Numbered from the stretch's first letter, positions 1-9,688 are shown. The stretch: 34,157 nucleotides of DNA from an uncultured bacterium (GCA_903831305.1 CAIKXE010000011.1:76002-110158); one strand, 5' to 3'. The notes: a model not told the origin generated them from the sequence alone. Numbers and translations: made by a program.

Positions 1-9
1 GACATAAAT

Positions 10-474
10 TTAATTGGTTCTAACCTTTAACTTAGATTGACGGTTTTTATCTACTTTGGGTAAGATGAGGGTTAATAAGCCATGTTTTTCAGAGGCCTCA
101 GCTTCTTCTATTTCCACTTCAGCTGGGAGAACAATCGTTCGGGAAAAGGAACCCCAATAAAGCTCGCGGTGGAAAAAGTCATTCTCGGCGGTCTCATGTG
201 ACTCCATTCTCCGACCTCGGATAGTCACCATATCACGGGTGATGGCGATATCTAGATCTTCTGGTTTGACTCCGGCAACCATCGTTTTTATGATAATCTC
301 ACCCGGTGTTTGACACATATCTACCGCCAACTGGCCTTCTTCTTCATTATCTAAAATACTTTCTTCCCTTTCTTCATCCTCGGGGGTCTCTTCTATTTCA
401 AGCTCAATATCCTCTTTACGACCAATATTTACAATACCTTTTAGTCTTTCAAAGAACCCTTTTTTATTTTTCAT
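10..474 (-). CDS. Hsp20/alpha-crystallin family small heat shock protein
   Basis: 154 aa ORF with alpha-crystallin domain pattern (IIIKTMVAGVKPEDLDIAITRDMVTIRGRR...GSFSRTIVLPAEV...HGLLTLILPK). Confidence 0.9.
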   Translation of the reverse strand: MKNKKGFFERLKGIVNIGRKEDIELEIEETPEDEEREESILDNEEEGQLAVDMCQTPGEIIIKTMVAGVKPEDLDIAITRDMVTIRGRRMESHETAENDFFHRELYWGSFSRTIVLPAEVEIEEAEASEKHGLLTLILPKVDKNRQSKLKVRTN

Positions 475-561
475 GTTGTGATCAGTTATGATTATTTTAA
501 TAAAATTAATTTAATGATACTTGATATATTATACCACACTTAATTTATGTTTGCCCAGTCT

Positions 562-1437
562 TTAGCTGTTAAAACGAGAAACTTTTTTAACTTTTTCGAA
601 GTAACTGAGGAGAATTATCAGTAATATCCAGGTGCCCAGACAGGCTATCCAAAAGAAGGCCATATTGTGTGTGGTGTCATTTAATATAATAAAGAAATTA
701 AAGCCGGCATGCATAAGGAAAGCCAGAATAAAACCAAAGATTAGATAAAAAAACTTTATTATCTTGCTTTTATAAAAAGCTAAACCAATAAATATACCAA
801 GCATGGCTGATGAAATAAGGTGGATAAGCATAGGTCCAATAGAGCGGAAGTTACCCGCCATGATACTATCTAAAATATTACCGGTGGCCAAGGGTTCAGT
901 TAGAAAGATGGCTGTTTCCACGGCGGCAAAACCCAAGGCGGCGGTAAGTAGATAGATGGAGGCGTCTATCGGCTCATCGTTTATCTTTCGGCGGAGGCAT
1001 ATACTATAGGTTAGAATTAATTTGAATAATTCTTCAGTAAATGGCGCAATAATAATCACCAAAAAACCCTTTTTTATATCCAGGTCATTTAGGGCGTTAA
1101 AACCATATTTGGTTAAATAATCTTGGGCAGATGTCCAGAAATTTGTTTGTAAAAAAACTAAATTATATTTGTCTGTTAGACCTTGGAGAAAAAGCCTAAT
1201 AAAATCTGGAAAACCGTTGATGTGATAAGGGCTGGCTTCAACAAGTAGATAGTAAAGTGTTAATTCAAAAAAAAGAGAAATTAGCACCGCTATTATTCCA
1301 CCGATAAAAGAGGAGAGGAGCGCACTTTTGGGCTCCGGACGGAGCCTATCTTCTCGGATCCAAAACCACAGCCAAAAAAAAGCGGGGATCACGCCACCAA
1401 GCAAAGCAAAGATTAATATATTTGTCTCACTTAACAT
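562..1437 (-). CDS. PrsW-like multi-pass membrane protease/CAAX-like protein
   Basis: 291 aa, about 8 hydrophobic segments, APFTEELFKL and FAAVETAIF motifs plus HLISSAMLGIFIGLAFYKS and HAGFNF typical of PrsW family. Confidence 0.75.
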   Translation of the reverse strand: MLSETNILIFALLGGVIPAFFWLWFWIREDRLRPEPKSALLSSFIGGIIAVLISLFFELTLYYLLVEASPYHINGFPDFIRLFLQGLTDKYNLVFLQTNFWTSAQDYLTKYGFNALNDLDIKKGFLVIIIAPFTEELFKLILTYSICLRRKINDEPIDASIYLLTAALGFAAVETAIFLTEPLATGNILDSIMAGNFRSIGPMLIHLISSAMLGIFIGLAFYKSKIIKFFYLIFGFILAFLMHAGFNFFIILNDTTHNMAFFWIACLGTWILLIILLSYFEKVKKVSRFNS

Positions 1438-1457
1438 TTTTAATTTTTAAAAAACAG

Positions 1458-3626
1458 CTACTTGGGCCAAGTCTCAATCATTAATAAGGATTTATTTTTA
1501 TGCGGTAGATTTGCCCATATCTCTTCAGTGACAAAAGGCATAAAAGGATGAAGTAGTTTGAGGTTGGTCTTTAATACTTCATACAAGGTGTACTGGATGG
1601 ATTTCTTAGCTACCTCATCACTGCCATTGAGAGCACCTTTACTCTCCTCTATTATTATATCAGCAAAAGTGTGCCAAATATAGTGATAGATTTTTTCGCT
1701 GGCCATGTAAAGACGGTATTCATCAATATCGGTCGTCACTTCTTTGGTAATTATTTGTAGCTCAGCTAAAATCTTCTGATCCTTGGGGGTCAATTCTGGT
1801 TTGCTCTCTAAATCAAAACTTTCAATACTGGTCAAAACAAAACGGGTGATGTTCCAGATCTTATTGGCAAAGTTTTTATAACCACGGATTTTATTTTCAT
1901 CTATTTTACTGTCTGTTCCTGGGGCCGTACCGATGATGAGCGCTAGGCGTCCGGCATCCGTGCCAAACTTTTGGGCTACTTCCATAGGGTCCATACCATT
2001 ACCTAGGGATTTGGACATCTTTCGGCCTTGGCCATCACGGACGGTGCCGTGAAAATAAACATTTTTAAACGGAACAGTTCCCAAATTATAACCAGTCATC
2101 ATAATCATTCTGGCAACCCAGAAGAAAATTATTTCATAACCAGTTTCCAGGACATCTGTCGGGTGGAAAATTTTTAAATCTTCTGTTTTCTCTGGCCAGC
2201 CGAGAGTAGAAAATGTCCACAAGGCGGAAGAAAACCAAGTGTCCAAAGTGTCCTCATCCTGTACCCAACCGTCACCTTTTGGTGCTTCCTCACTGCAAAA
2301 TATTTCTGTTCCTCGATACCAAACCGGTATACGGTGTCCATACCAGATTTGTCTTGAGATACACCAATCATTCAAATTATCAATCCAGTGAAAATATGTT
2401 TTAGAAAAATAATCCGGAATAATTTTTATTTGTCCCTGGTCAACGGTTTTTCTCATTATTTCTTTTAAGGTCGTCTTGGTGCCACTTTTAATGCCAGTTA
2501 TATCAGAGTGGGCAAGAGTGAAGGGCTTGTTTACCGCCACAAACCACTGATTCATTATTTGTGGTTCTATTTTTCCACCGGTTCTCTCTGCCGTGGCAAT
2601 ATTGTGAACATAATCTTCTTCTTTTTCCAGGAGGCCTTTAGCTTTCATTTTTTCAATAATCTTTTCTCGGGCGTCAGTTATTTTTAGTCCAGAAAATTCA
2701 CCAGCCACTGGTAATAATTTGCCATATTTATCTATTATCTGTTCTTTGTCTAAATTATGTCTGACGGCAATATCAAAGTCTTCCTTGCTATGCCAAGGGG
2801 TGATGGTCATTACACCGGTGCCAAAGGTCATATCAATCACTTCATCCTTGATGATAGTGGCCGTGATTGGGCCATTGATCCAGTCTAAATCTATTTTTTG
2901 ACCATGTTTATATTTGGCATACCTTTTATCTTCGGGATGCATCACCACATATTTGTCACCAAACTTTGTTTCAGGTCGGGCGGTGGCAATGGTAAATGGC
3001 CCATACTTTAAATAATAAAACTTGGTTTTTTCCTCGGTGTAGATTATTTCATCATCGGAGATGGTGGTCTGACCTTTGGGGTCCCAGTTTACAATCCGGT
3101 GGCCTTGGTAGATCAGTCCGTCTTCATACATCTTTTTAAAAACCGTACGCACGGCTAGATTTCTATTTTCATCTAGGGTAAAGGCTTCCCGGGACCAGTC
3201 ACAAGATGAACCCAGAGTTTTAACCTGAGAGATGATAGTGTCATGGCTATCCTTGGCAAATTGATCCACTCTTTTTAACAATTCTTCTCGGCCTAGTTCG
3301 AATCGGTTTTTGCCTTCTTTTTTGTAAATTTCTTTTTCTACTTTGCTCTGGGTGGCAATGGCGGCATGATCAGTTCCGGGGATCCACAGGGCCTTTTTAC
3401 CTTGCATCCTTTGGTAGCGTATCATTATGTCTTCAGTCGTTAGCATCAAGGCGTGTCCCATATGAAGAATTCCGGTGACATTTGGCGGTGGCATCATGAT
3501 GGTAAAAGGCTCTTGGTGCCGGGCGGGTAAATTATCTGGATTAAAAAAACCGCTCTCCTCCCACATTTTATAAATCCGCGGTTCAGTTTCCTGGGGATTA
3601 TAGGGTTTTAAAAATTTGTCGTTCAT
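1458..3626 (-). CDS. valS: Valyl-tRNA synthetase (short form)
   Basis: HIGH motif (PPPNVTGILHMGHAL), KMSKS (GQGRKMSKSLGNGMDP), editing-domain segment (TARPETKFGDKYVV...GTGVMTITPWHS). ORF track starts at 3635; the second Met (MNDKFL, 3626) fits better because ATG1 directly abuts a TATGAT box. Confidence 0.95.
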   Translation of the reverse strand: MNDKFLKPYNPQETEPRIYKMWEESGFFNPDNLPARHQEPFTIMMPPPNVTGILHMGHALMLTTEDIMIRYQRMQGKKALWIPGTDHAAIATQSKVEKEIYKKEGKNRFELGREELLKRVDQFAKDSHDTIISQVKTLGSSCDWSREAFTLDENRNLAVRTVFKKMYEDGLIYQGHRIVNWDPKGQTTISDDEIIYTEEKTKFYYLKYGPFTIATARPETKFGDKYVVMHPEDKRYAKYKHGQKIDLDWINGPITATIIKDEVIDMTFGTGVMTITPWHSKEDFDIAVRHNLDKEQIIDKYGKLLPVAGEFSGLKITDAREKIIEKMKAKGLLEKEEDYVHNIATAERTGGKIEPQIMNQWFVAVNKPFTLAHSDITGIKSGTKTTLKEIMRKTVDQGQIKIIPDYFSKTYFHWIDNLNDWCISRQIWYGHRIPVWYRGTEIFCSEEAPKGDGWVQDEDTLDTWFSSALWTFSTLGWPEKTEDLKIFHPTDVLETGYEIIFFWVARMIMMTGYNLGTVPFKNVYFHGTVRDGQGRKMSKSLGNGMDPMEVAQKFGTDAGRLALIIGTAPGTDSKIDENKIRGYKNFANKIWNITRFVLTSIESFDLESKPELTPKDQKILAELQIITKEVTTDIDEYRLYMASEKIYHYIWHTFADIIIEESKGALNGSDEVAKKSIQYTLYEVLKTNLKLLHPFMPFVTEEIWANLPHKNKSLLMIETWPK

Positions 3627-3735
3627 AGCCACCATATCATAGCAAAATTATGTCATTTATGGTAGCCTTTTTATAGATAAAAGAAACAGCTCTTCTCAGA
3701 ATCAGAACGTAACTCAAAACACAGGGAGAACCTAA

Positions 3736-4578
3736 ATGTCAGCCAAGAAGCATCTGTGTCCGAAGTGTCAGGGTCTGCTCACAATCAAAATCAGTTGTCC
3801 GGAAGGAGGTTGCGAGATTCATCAGGTCAGCTGTGTTCATTGCCAGTTTGTAGGTGAACCGGAGCTCACGGAGAATTTTGCTCTAGCCTGTTTCTACCGG
3901 GAGCATGGTGAACAATTACTTGATTTGGATCAGATTGCTCAGATTGGTGGGCCACCAGCTTGTATCCTGCGTCGCCGTATCAAACGTTATCCTGATGCCA
4001 TGATGAAAAAGCGCCGATGGTTTCTGCCTCGAGCAACGGCGGACGTCATTATTGCTGAGGAAAAGAGGCATACCATCCTTGTCAGCCTGGCAAAAATCCA
4101 GGAAGCCGGCGGACCTACGGCTCGGGTCATGCGTTGGCGTATCCTCAGCGGATACTATCCGGATGTGCAGATGAAAAAGCGGGGGTGGAAGCTTCCGCGC
4201 GAGACAGCTGATCGGGTGACAGAGGAGTGGAAACGGTCCAGGTATGACATGGTACCTCTGGCTGATGTCGCGGTGCAATGCGGACTTGGGCGTACTAGTC
4301 TAAACCCCCAAGCCACTCGGGGTATCATCCACGCCACCCTGCTGTATAACCGTTGGTATGTGACCAAGTCAGAAGTAGAGCGCCTTCGGCAGTACTACTC
4401 TGACACGGTTACCAGCTCCGAAGCGGCGGAAATCCTCGGCTTTAGTCACCGGTCATATGTCTTGAAATTGTCGAAGGAAAAACTGCCATATGAGTGCCTG
4501 GGTGTCATGCGGCGGTTTCGTCGGACAGCCCTTCAGGACTTTCTCAATGCTCGTTCGGTCCCCAAGGTAAAACAATGA
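3736..4578 (+). CDS. Zinc-ribbon protein with tandem excisionase/MerR-like helix-turn-helix units
   Basis: N-terminal CPKC...C..C zinc ribbon, then about four repeated units (LDLDQIAQIGGPPACILRRRIKRYPDAMMKKRRWFLPRATAD; VSLAKIQEAGGPTARVMRWRILSGYYPDVQMKKRGWKLPRETAD; VPLADVAVQCGLGRTSL...NRWYVTKSEVERL; VTSSEAAEILGFSHRSYV...RRFRRTALQDFL). Confidence 0.65.
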   Translation: MSAKKHLCPKCQGLLTIKISCPEGGCEIHQVSCVHCQFVGEPELTENFALACFYREHGEQLLDLDQIAQIGGPPACILRRRIKRYPDAMMKKRRWFLPRATADVIIAEEKRHTILVSLAKIQEAGGPTARVMRWRILSGYYPDVQMKKRGWKLPRETADRVTEEWKRSRYDMVPLADVAVQCGLGRTSLNPQATRGIIHATLLYNRWYVTKSEVERLRQYYSDTVTSSEAAEILGFSHRSYVLKLSKEKLPYECLGVMRRFRRTALQDFLNARSVPKVKQ

Positions 4579-4592
4579 ACAATAGGAGTTTT

Positions 4593-4620
4593 AATGCCGG
4601 CACAAAATTGTGCCGGCATT
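4593..4620. terminator. Perfect 12-bp inverted repeat hairpin after the HTH gene
   Basis: AATGCCGGCACA-AAAT-TGTGCCGGCATT, between convergent genes ending at 4578 and 4623; no strong T-run. Confidence 0.6.
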
Positions 4621-4622
4621 AC

Positions 4623-5942
4623 TTATAATGATAAATTTCCATTCGCCTTAAAACTAGTATCAGACTTTTTACCCGCGAGGATATTCATATAGCCAGCGAG
4701 GGCAATCATCAAGGCATTGTCCGTGGAGGCACTGACTTCCGGTACCAGAAAAATAATATTGTATTTTTGACAGACCTGATCCAAGACAAATCTGATTTGC
4801 GGATTAGCGCTGACGCCACCGCCGATGATCAAGGCCTGGGGGCCAAACTTTTCTATAGCTTGGCTAGTTTTATAACCAAGCACTTCTAAAACGGCGTTCT
4901 CAAATTCTAGAGAAAGCTCCTGTTTAATCTGCTCAGTCACGTCGGCTAAAACATTTTTTTCAGAAAAATGTTCGCCCGATTCATTTTTTGAAAGTGAATT
5001 TAGGGATATTTTTTTTAGGGTGTATAAGACGGCGGTCTTGAGTCCAGAAAAAGAAAAATTAAAATCCTTAGAATGAAGCATGGGCCGGGGTAGGGGGTAA
5101 GGAGCTTTTTTATCAGGGAATTCCGCACGCTCTTTTTTTGCTAAATCAGAGATGACCTTTCCACCGGGATAGGGTAGACCAAGCATCCGAGCCACTTTGT
5201 CAAAGGCTTCACCGACGGCATCATCACAAGTGTTGCCAATAATTTCATACTGTAAATTATCTTTAATTAAAACTAGTTGAGTATGTCCACCGGAAATCAG
5301 GAGGGCCAGGGCGGGATAGGGGATTTGCTTAATAAGATATTCAACTGCCCCTAACCCCTCCTTATCTAATGAGGGGGAGAGAGAAGAGACGACGATATGT
5401 CCTTCCATGTGATTAGTGGGGATGAGCGGGATATCCCAGGCGGCACTTAAGGCTTTAGCAAAAGTCACTCCCACCCATAAAGCTGGTTCCAGTCCGGGAC
5501 CATTCGTCACCGCTATAGCATCAATCTCTGGTCTCGCTATTGTTTCCAGTAATTTTTTGAGTTCGGTGAGTAGTTCGGGCTCTCTTTCGAGGATTTTTTC
5601 AACCACCCCACCCTCGCAGACTCGGGCACCCCTCCTCGTCTGAGGAGGGGAAAGGGGAGGTTCGGCTTTCCCCGCTTTGGTCAAGGCGGGGTGGCCATTC
5701 TGATGGACGGGGCGGTTGTGTTCCGCTTCCTCCAGACACTTCTCCAATAGTGGCACCAGATTTTTAGCGTGTTCTCTTTTAGCGAGCATGGGCATCACTC
5801 CGCCAAATTCTTGATGTTTGGCCACTTGGGAATATAGCTGATTACCGAGCACCGTCAAAATAGTCCCATTTTCAGCCTCTTGGGTTTCAATTAGGCAGAC
5901 GCCGGTTTCATCACAGCTGGTCTCAATTCCTAAAACTTTCAT
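4623..5942 (-). CDS. tsaD: tRNA N6-adenosine threonylcarbamoyltransferase TsaD, with in-frame insertions
   Basis: MKVLGIETSCDETGV, GVMPMLAKREHAKNLVPLL, NHMEGHI, ALLISGGHTQLV, GEAFDKVARMLGLPYPGG, FSFSGLKTAVLY, IIGGGVSANPQIR all match TsaD; two low-complexity insertions (see findings). Confidence 0.95.
   Translation of the reverse strand: MKVLGIETSCDETGVCLIETQEAENGTILTVLGNQLYSQVAKHQEFGGVMPMLAKREHAKNLVPLLEKCLEEAEHNRPVHQNGHPALTKAGKAEPPLSPPQTRRGARVCEGGVVEKILEREPELLTELKKLLETIARPEIDAIAVTNGPGLEPALWVGVTFAKALSAAWDIPLIPTNHMEGHIVVSSLSPSLDKEGLGAVEYLIKQIPYPALALLISGGHTQLVLIKDNLQYEIIGNTCDDAVGEAFDKVARMLGLPYPGGKVISDLAKKERAEFPDKKAPYPLPRPMLHSKDFNFSFSGLKTAVLYTLKKISLNSLSKNESGEHFSEKNVLADVTEQIKQELSLEFENAVLEVLGYKTSQAIEKFGPQALIIGGGVSANPQIRFVLDQVCQKYNIIFLVPEVSASTDNALMIALAGYMNILAGKKSDTSFKANGNLSL
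5603..5694. repeat. Palindromic repeat element inside tsaD coding sequence
   Basis: Bounded by CCACCCC...GGGGTGG, with internal perfect hairpin CCCCTCCTC-gtct-GAGGAGGGG (5629-5650) and CGCAGACTCGG motif shared with 27550-27581. Confidence 0.65.
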
Positions 5943-5983
5943 AGTATTTACATTATCATTTTAGAGCCCAAATTACCACTTTC

Positions 5984-6019
5984 CACAAAGGCCTAGCCTT
6001 CAAAGGCTAGGCCTTTGTG
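5984..6019. repeat. Perfect 17-bp inverted repeat in divergent tsaD/Nudix intergenic region
   Basis: CACAAAGGCCTAGCCTT-CA-AAGGCTAGGCCTTTGTG. Confidence 0.9.
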
Positions 6020-6044
6020 TGGTGGTGGAAGTGAAGGCTAGATA

Positions 6045-6566
6045 GTGCTACTATTAGATTCTATGACAGAGAGTATTACGGAAAACTATCGGGGGAGAAG
6101 CGGGGTGGATTATATTTTTGAATATTTTGATGCTGATTCCTTTGCAGATCTAGATTATTCAAAGTGTCAGCAAGTTTATGGCGTTTGCCTATATGAAAAT
6201 AAAATGGTTATCGGTTTTGGTGGTAAGAAGAAAGATTGGGGTTTGATTGGTGGTACTATTGAAAATGGAGAAACTTTTGAACAGACTTTAAAAAGAGAAA
6301 TTCAGGAAGAATCAAATATGGAGGTTCTAAAGTGTCTACCGGTTGGTTATCAAAAAATGACGGATACTAGGGACGGCAGTTATGTTTATCAGCTACGGTA
6401 TGCCTGTTTGGTCCGCCCTTATGGACCGTTCATCGCTGACCCGGCTGGAGGAATTATGGAGATAAAGCTTATTGACCCTAAGGATTATAAAAAATATTTT
6501 AATTGGGGAAAAATCGGCGAGCGGATAATCACTCGGGGTCTAGAATTATTAGAAGGTTTAAAATAA
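6045..6566 (+). CDS. Nudix hydrolase family protein
   Basis: Nudix box GGTIENGETFEQTLKREIQEESN; start could be the Met at 6063. Confidence 0.85.
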   Translation: MLLLDSMTESITENYRGRSGVDYIFEYFDADSFADLDYSKCQQVYGVCLYENKMVIGFGGKKKDWGLIGGTIENGETFEQTLKREIQEESNMEVLKCLPVGYQKMTDTRDGSYVYQLRYACLVRPYGPFIADPAGGIMEIKLIDPKDYKKYFNWGKIGERIITRGLELLEGLK

Positions 6567-6570
6567 AAAA

Positions 6571-7164
6571 ATGAAAACTGAAATTGAGGCGAAGTTTTTA
6601 AACATTGACCAAGAGAAGTTAAGAGCCAGATTAAAGGAAATCGGGGCGGTGATGAAGTACCCAGAGCGATTGATGAAAAGGAAGGTGTATGATTATCCGG
6701 ATGCTCGGTTAAAAAAGATCGGCGCTTGGATCAGAGTGCGTGATGAAGGTGATGGGGTGATTACTCTGAGTTATAAACAGCTTTTGGACCGCTCACTGCA
6801 TGGTACTAAGGAAATCACGGTAGAAGTAAATGACTTTGAAACCATGTGTAATTTTCTTCAGGCTTGCGGTTTTGATAGCAAGTCATACCAAGAAACCAAG
6901 AGAGAAAAATGGGTACTCGGGGAGTCTGAGATAACTATTGATACTTGGCCTTGGATTCCGACATTTGCAGAAGTAGAATCAGGAACAGAAGAGGAAATAC
7001 ATAAGGTTTGTGATTTACTCAACCTTGATTGGGTTAAAGCTTTGCACGGCAGTGTGGAGACCGCATATCAAGATGTTTTTGATGTGACGGAAGATGATGT
7101 AAACGGTTGGGAAGAAATCACTTTTACCCCCGTACCGGACTGGCTGGAGATTAGGCGGAAATGA
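6571..7164 (+). CDS. CYTH domain protein (class IV adenylate cyclase/triphosphatase-like)
   Basis: N-terminal EIEAKF (ExExK), IRVRDEGDGVITLSYK, EITVEV, WPWIPTFAEVE pattern. Confidence 0.8.
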   Translation: MKTEIEAKFLNIDQEKLRARLKEIGAVMKYPERLMKRKVYDYPDARLKKIGAWIRVRDEGDGVITLSYKQLLDRSLHGTKEITVEVNDFETMCNFLQACGFDSKSYQETKREKWVLGESEITIDTWPWIPTFAEVESGTEEEIHKVCDLLNLDWVKALHGSVETAYQDVFDVTEDDVNGWEEITFTPVPDWLEIRRK

Positions 7165-7170
7165 TGATAT

Positions 7171-7176
7171 TATAAT
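7171..7176 (+). promoter_or_regulatory. -10 box (TATAAT) 6 nt upstream of ABC transporter ATG
   Basis: TATAAT-acccct-ATG. Confidence 0.5.
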
Positions 7177-7182
7177 ACCCCT

Positions 7183-8958
7183 ATGAAAACAGGAAAAAAT
7201 ATTAAAATTAGCCAAATATTCAAGCAATTTTGGCTGGGAGCTAAACCTAGGCGAGGGGCTTTTTTCTTGGCGTATTTTCTGTACTTTATTGCCAGTGTTA
7301 TTAATATTATTGTACCACTTTATTATAAAAAGTTTTTTGATTTACTGGGTCAAACTGGGGATAAACATTTATTGATTTTTGGTCTCACAAAAATCATCAT
7401 TATTATTGCCCTTTTACATTTCGTAATGTGGGTATTCTGGCGAACAGCTGATTTTACTTCTTCTTTTATGATGTCAAAAACTCTTGCTAGATTAAAGCAA
7501 AACTGTTTTGATTATATGTTTAAACATTCATATGGTTTTTTTACAAATAATTTTACTGGTTCTCTGGTTCAACGGGTAAATCGTTTTACTCGAGCTTTTG
7601 AAATATTAAGCAATAGCATCGTATATCAGATCATACCGCTTATCGTCACTATTTTTGGTTCAATAATTGTCACTTATTTTATTGCTCCTGTCGTTTCCTT
7701 TCTCCTTATTGGTTGGATAATAATATTCATTATTTTCACGATTTTTATTTCTCAGTGGAAATTAAAATATGATGTTATTGTGGCCGAATCAGATTCAAAG
7801 ACCACCGGTTATTTATCTGATAGTATTACAAATAGTAATACTGTTTCTTTATTTACTAGTCTTGATTATGAGTCCAAGGCTTTTAAGGATGTAACTGATA
7901 ATCAAGCAAATAAAACCAGGTTTTCATGGTATCTTAGTGATATCATTGATGCCGTCCAAGGGTTTTTGATTGTGGCGGTTGAATTTTGTATTTTTTATTA
8001 CACATTGAAATATTGGGAGCAAGGTCTGGCCACCATCGGTACTTTTGTGTTAGCCCAAACTTACATAATTGGTTTAGCTAATCAACTTTGGAATTTGAAT
8101 AAGGTCGTCAGGACAATCTATCAAGGTATTGCTGATGCCAAGGAAATGGTGGAAATTTTGGAGATGCCTTATGAGATTAAAGACGTGATTGGAGCAAAAA
8201 ATTTGGTGGTAAATAAGGGAGAAATTATTTTCAAAGATGTCAGTTTTAATTTTGATGAAAGTCGTGAAGTTTTGGTTAATATAAATATCAATATAAAACC
8301 TGGGGAGAAGATTGGTCTCGTTGGACCATCAGGCGCTGGTAAGACCACTTTTGTCCGTTTGATCATGCGTTTATATGAATTGACAAAAGGGAAGATAGAA
8401 ATTGATGGTCAGAATATTCAGTTGGTTGGGCAAGATAGTCTTAGGAAAAATATCAGTCTGGTCCCTCAAGATCCAGTTTTATTTCACCGGACGTTGCTGG
8501 AAAATATTCGTTATGGGAGGCGCGGAGCCACGGATGAAGAAGTGAAGGAGGCGGCCAGACTGGCTCATTGTGATGAATTTATAGATACTCTTCCGTTAAA
8601 ATATGAAACTTTTGTGGGAGAGCGAGGTATAAAATTGTCTGGTGGTGAACGTCAGCGGGTGGCTATTGCGAGGGCTATTTTAAAACACGCTCCAATTTTG
8701 ATTCTGGATGAGGCTACCTCCAGCCTAGATTCTCATTCGGAAAAATTAATTCAGGACGCTTTGGATCATCTTATGAAAGATTGCACCACTATCGTCATTG
8801 CTCATCGTCTGTCTACTATTCGTAAAATGGATCGAATTATTGCTATGAATGGTGGTAAAATTGTAGAAGATGGGACACATGATGAACTGGCAAATAAAAA
8901 TAGCGGTCTGTATAAGGATCTCTGGGAACTCCAAGCCGGCGGTTTTATTCAGAAGTAA
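7183..8958 (+). CDS. ABC transporter, fused transmembrane and ATPase domains
   Basis: N-terminal 6-TM region; Walker A GPSGAGKTT, signature LSGGERQRVAIARAI, Walker B ILILDEATSSLD, H-loop IAHRLST. Confidence 0.95.
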   Translation: MKTGKNIKISQIFKQFWLGAKPRRGAFFLAYFLYFIASVINIIVPLYYKKFFDLLGQTGDKHLLIFGLTKIIIIIALLHFVMWVFWRTADFTSSFMMSKTLARLKQNCFDYMFKHSYGFFTNNFTGSLVQRVNRFTRAFEILSNSIVYQIIPLIVTIFGSIIVTYFIAPVVSFLLIGWIIIFIIFTIFISQWKLKYDVIVAESDSKTTGYLSDSITNSNTVSLFTSLDYESKAFKDVTDNQANKTRFSWYLSDIIDAVQGFLIVAVEFCIFYYTLKYWEQGLATIGTFVLAQTYIIGLANQLWNLNKVVRTIYQGIADAKEMVEILEMPYEIKDVIGAKNLVVNKGEIIFKDVSFNFDESREVLVNININIKPGEKIGLVGPSGAGKTTFVRLIMRLYELTKGKIEIDGQNIQLVGQDSLRKNISLVPQDPVLFHRTLLENIRYGRRGATDEEVKEAARLAHCDEFIDTLPLKYETFVGERGIKLSGGERQRVAIARAILKHAPILILDEATSSLDSHSEKLIQDALDHLMKDCTTIVIAHRLSTIRKMDRIIAMNGGKIVEDGTHDELANKNSGLYKDLWELQAGGFIQK

Positions 8959-9032
8959 TTTGGTTTGTGGGGAATCTGTGTTAACTTAAAGAAGCATTAC
9001 CAGTGTATTTTACCTAAGATCTCTCTAATATA

Positions 9033-9671
9033 ATGAAAACAGCGAAATTAAAAATAATTTACAGCGAAGAATTTGATATTCAAAGGGTTAAAAAGACCTT
9101 AAGTAAAATTGATTGGTTTATAGAAAATAAATATAATTATAAAAAGTTTCCTTTACCAAAAGCTCTGGATAAGGAAAAACTTCAGAGTTATTCCGAGAGT
9201 GACATAAAAGAGGCTGTCAGAGCTGAATATACTGATGTTTTGTATAAAGAGTGTGAAAAGACTTTAATTGATAATTGGGCAAAAGTTTTTGGTGAATTGG
9301 AGCAGGCTTTTGTAAAAAGTGGTCTGTCTTGCCGAGATAAATACATAATTTACCTGACAAAATATGGGACTGGTGGAAGTTATAATTTACCAAACACTGT
9401 AGTCATAAATATTGTTTCTTCGGCGAGAGAAAGAGTTTTGTCGGTGATAATTCATGAGATAGTTCATCTGGCTATAGAGAAACAGATAGTTAAATATAAA
9501 ATCACGCAATGGCAGAAAGAGGTGATTGTTGACAGCTTTCTAAACAAAGTCTATCCTGGTATGTTAAAACAGCAAAATTATCCTTTTGATATGTCTGAGA
9601 CACAAAAAATATTTGAAAAGTATTATCCGGATGCAGAGTTGATTATGAGTAATATATCTAAATTAGAGTAA
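9033..9671 (+). CDS. Hypothetical protein, putative zincin metalloprotease (HEIVH)
   Basis: 212 aa, SVIIHEIVHLAIE zinc-binding HExxH motif; no obvious signal peptide. Confidence 0.6.
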   Translation: MKTAKLKIIYSEEFDIQRVKKTLSKIDWFIENKYNYKKFPLPKALDKEKLQSYSESDIKEAVRAEYTDVLYKECEKTLIDNWAKVFGELEQAFVKSGLSCRDKYIIYLTKYGTGGSYNLPNTVVINIVSSARERVLSVIIHEIVHLAIEKQIVKYKITQWQKEVIVDSFLNKVYPGMLKQQNYPFDMSETQKIFEKYYPDAELIMSNISKLE

Positions 9672-9688
9672 TAAATCTTTTTTGAAAA

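Noticed and set aside
3916-4367. Minus-strand ORFs opposite the HTH protein
   Set aside because: The plus-strand ORF has zinc ribbon and repeated HTH pattern; the antisense ORFs have none.
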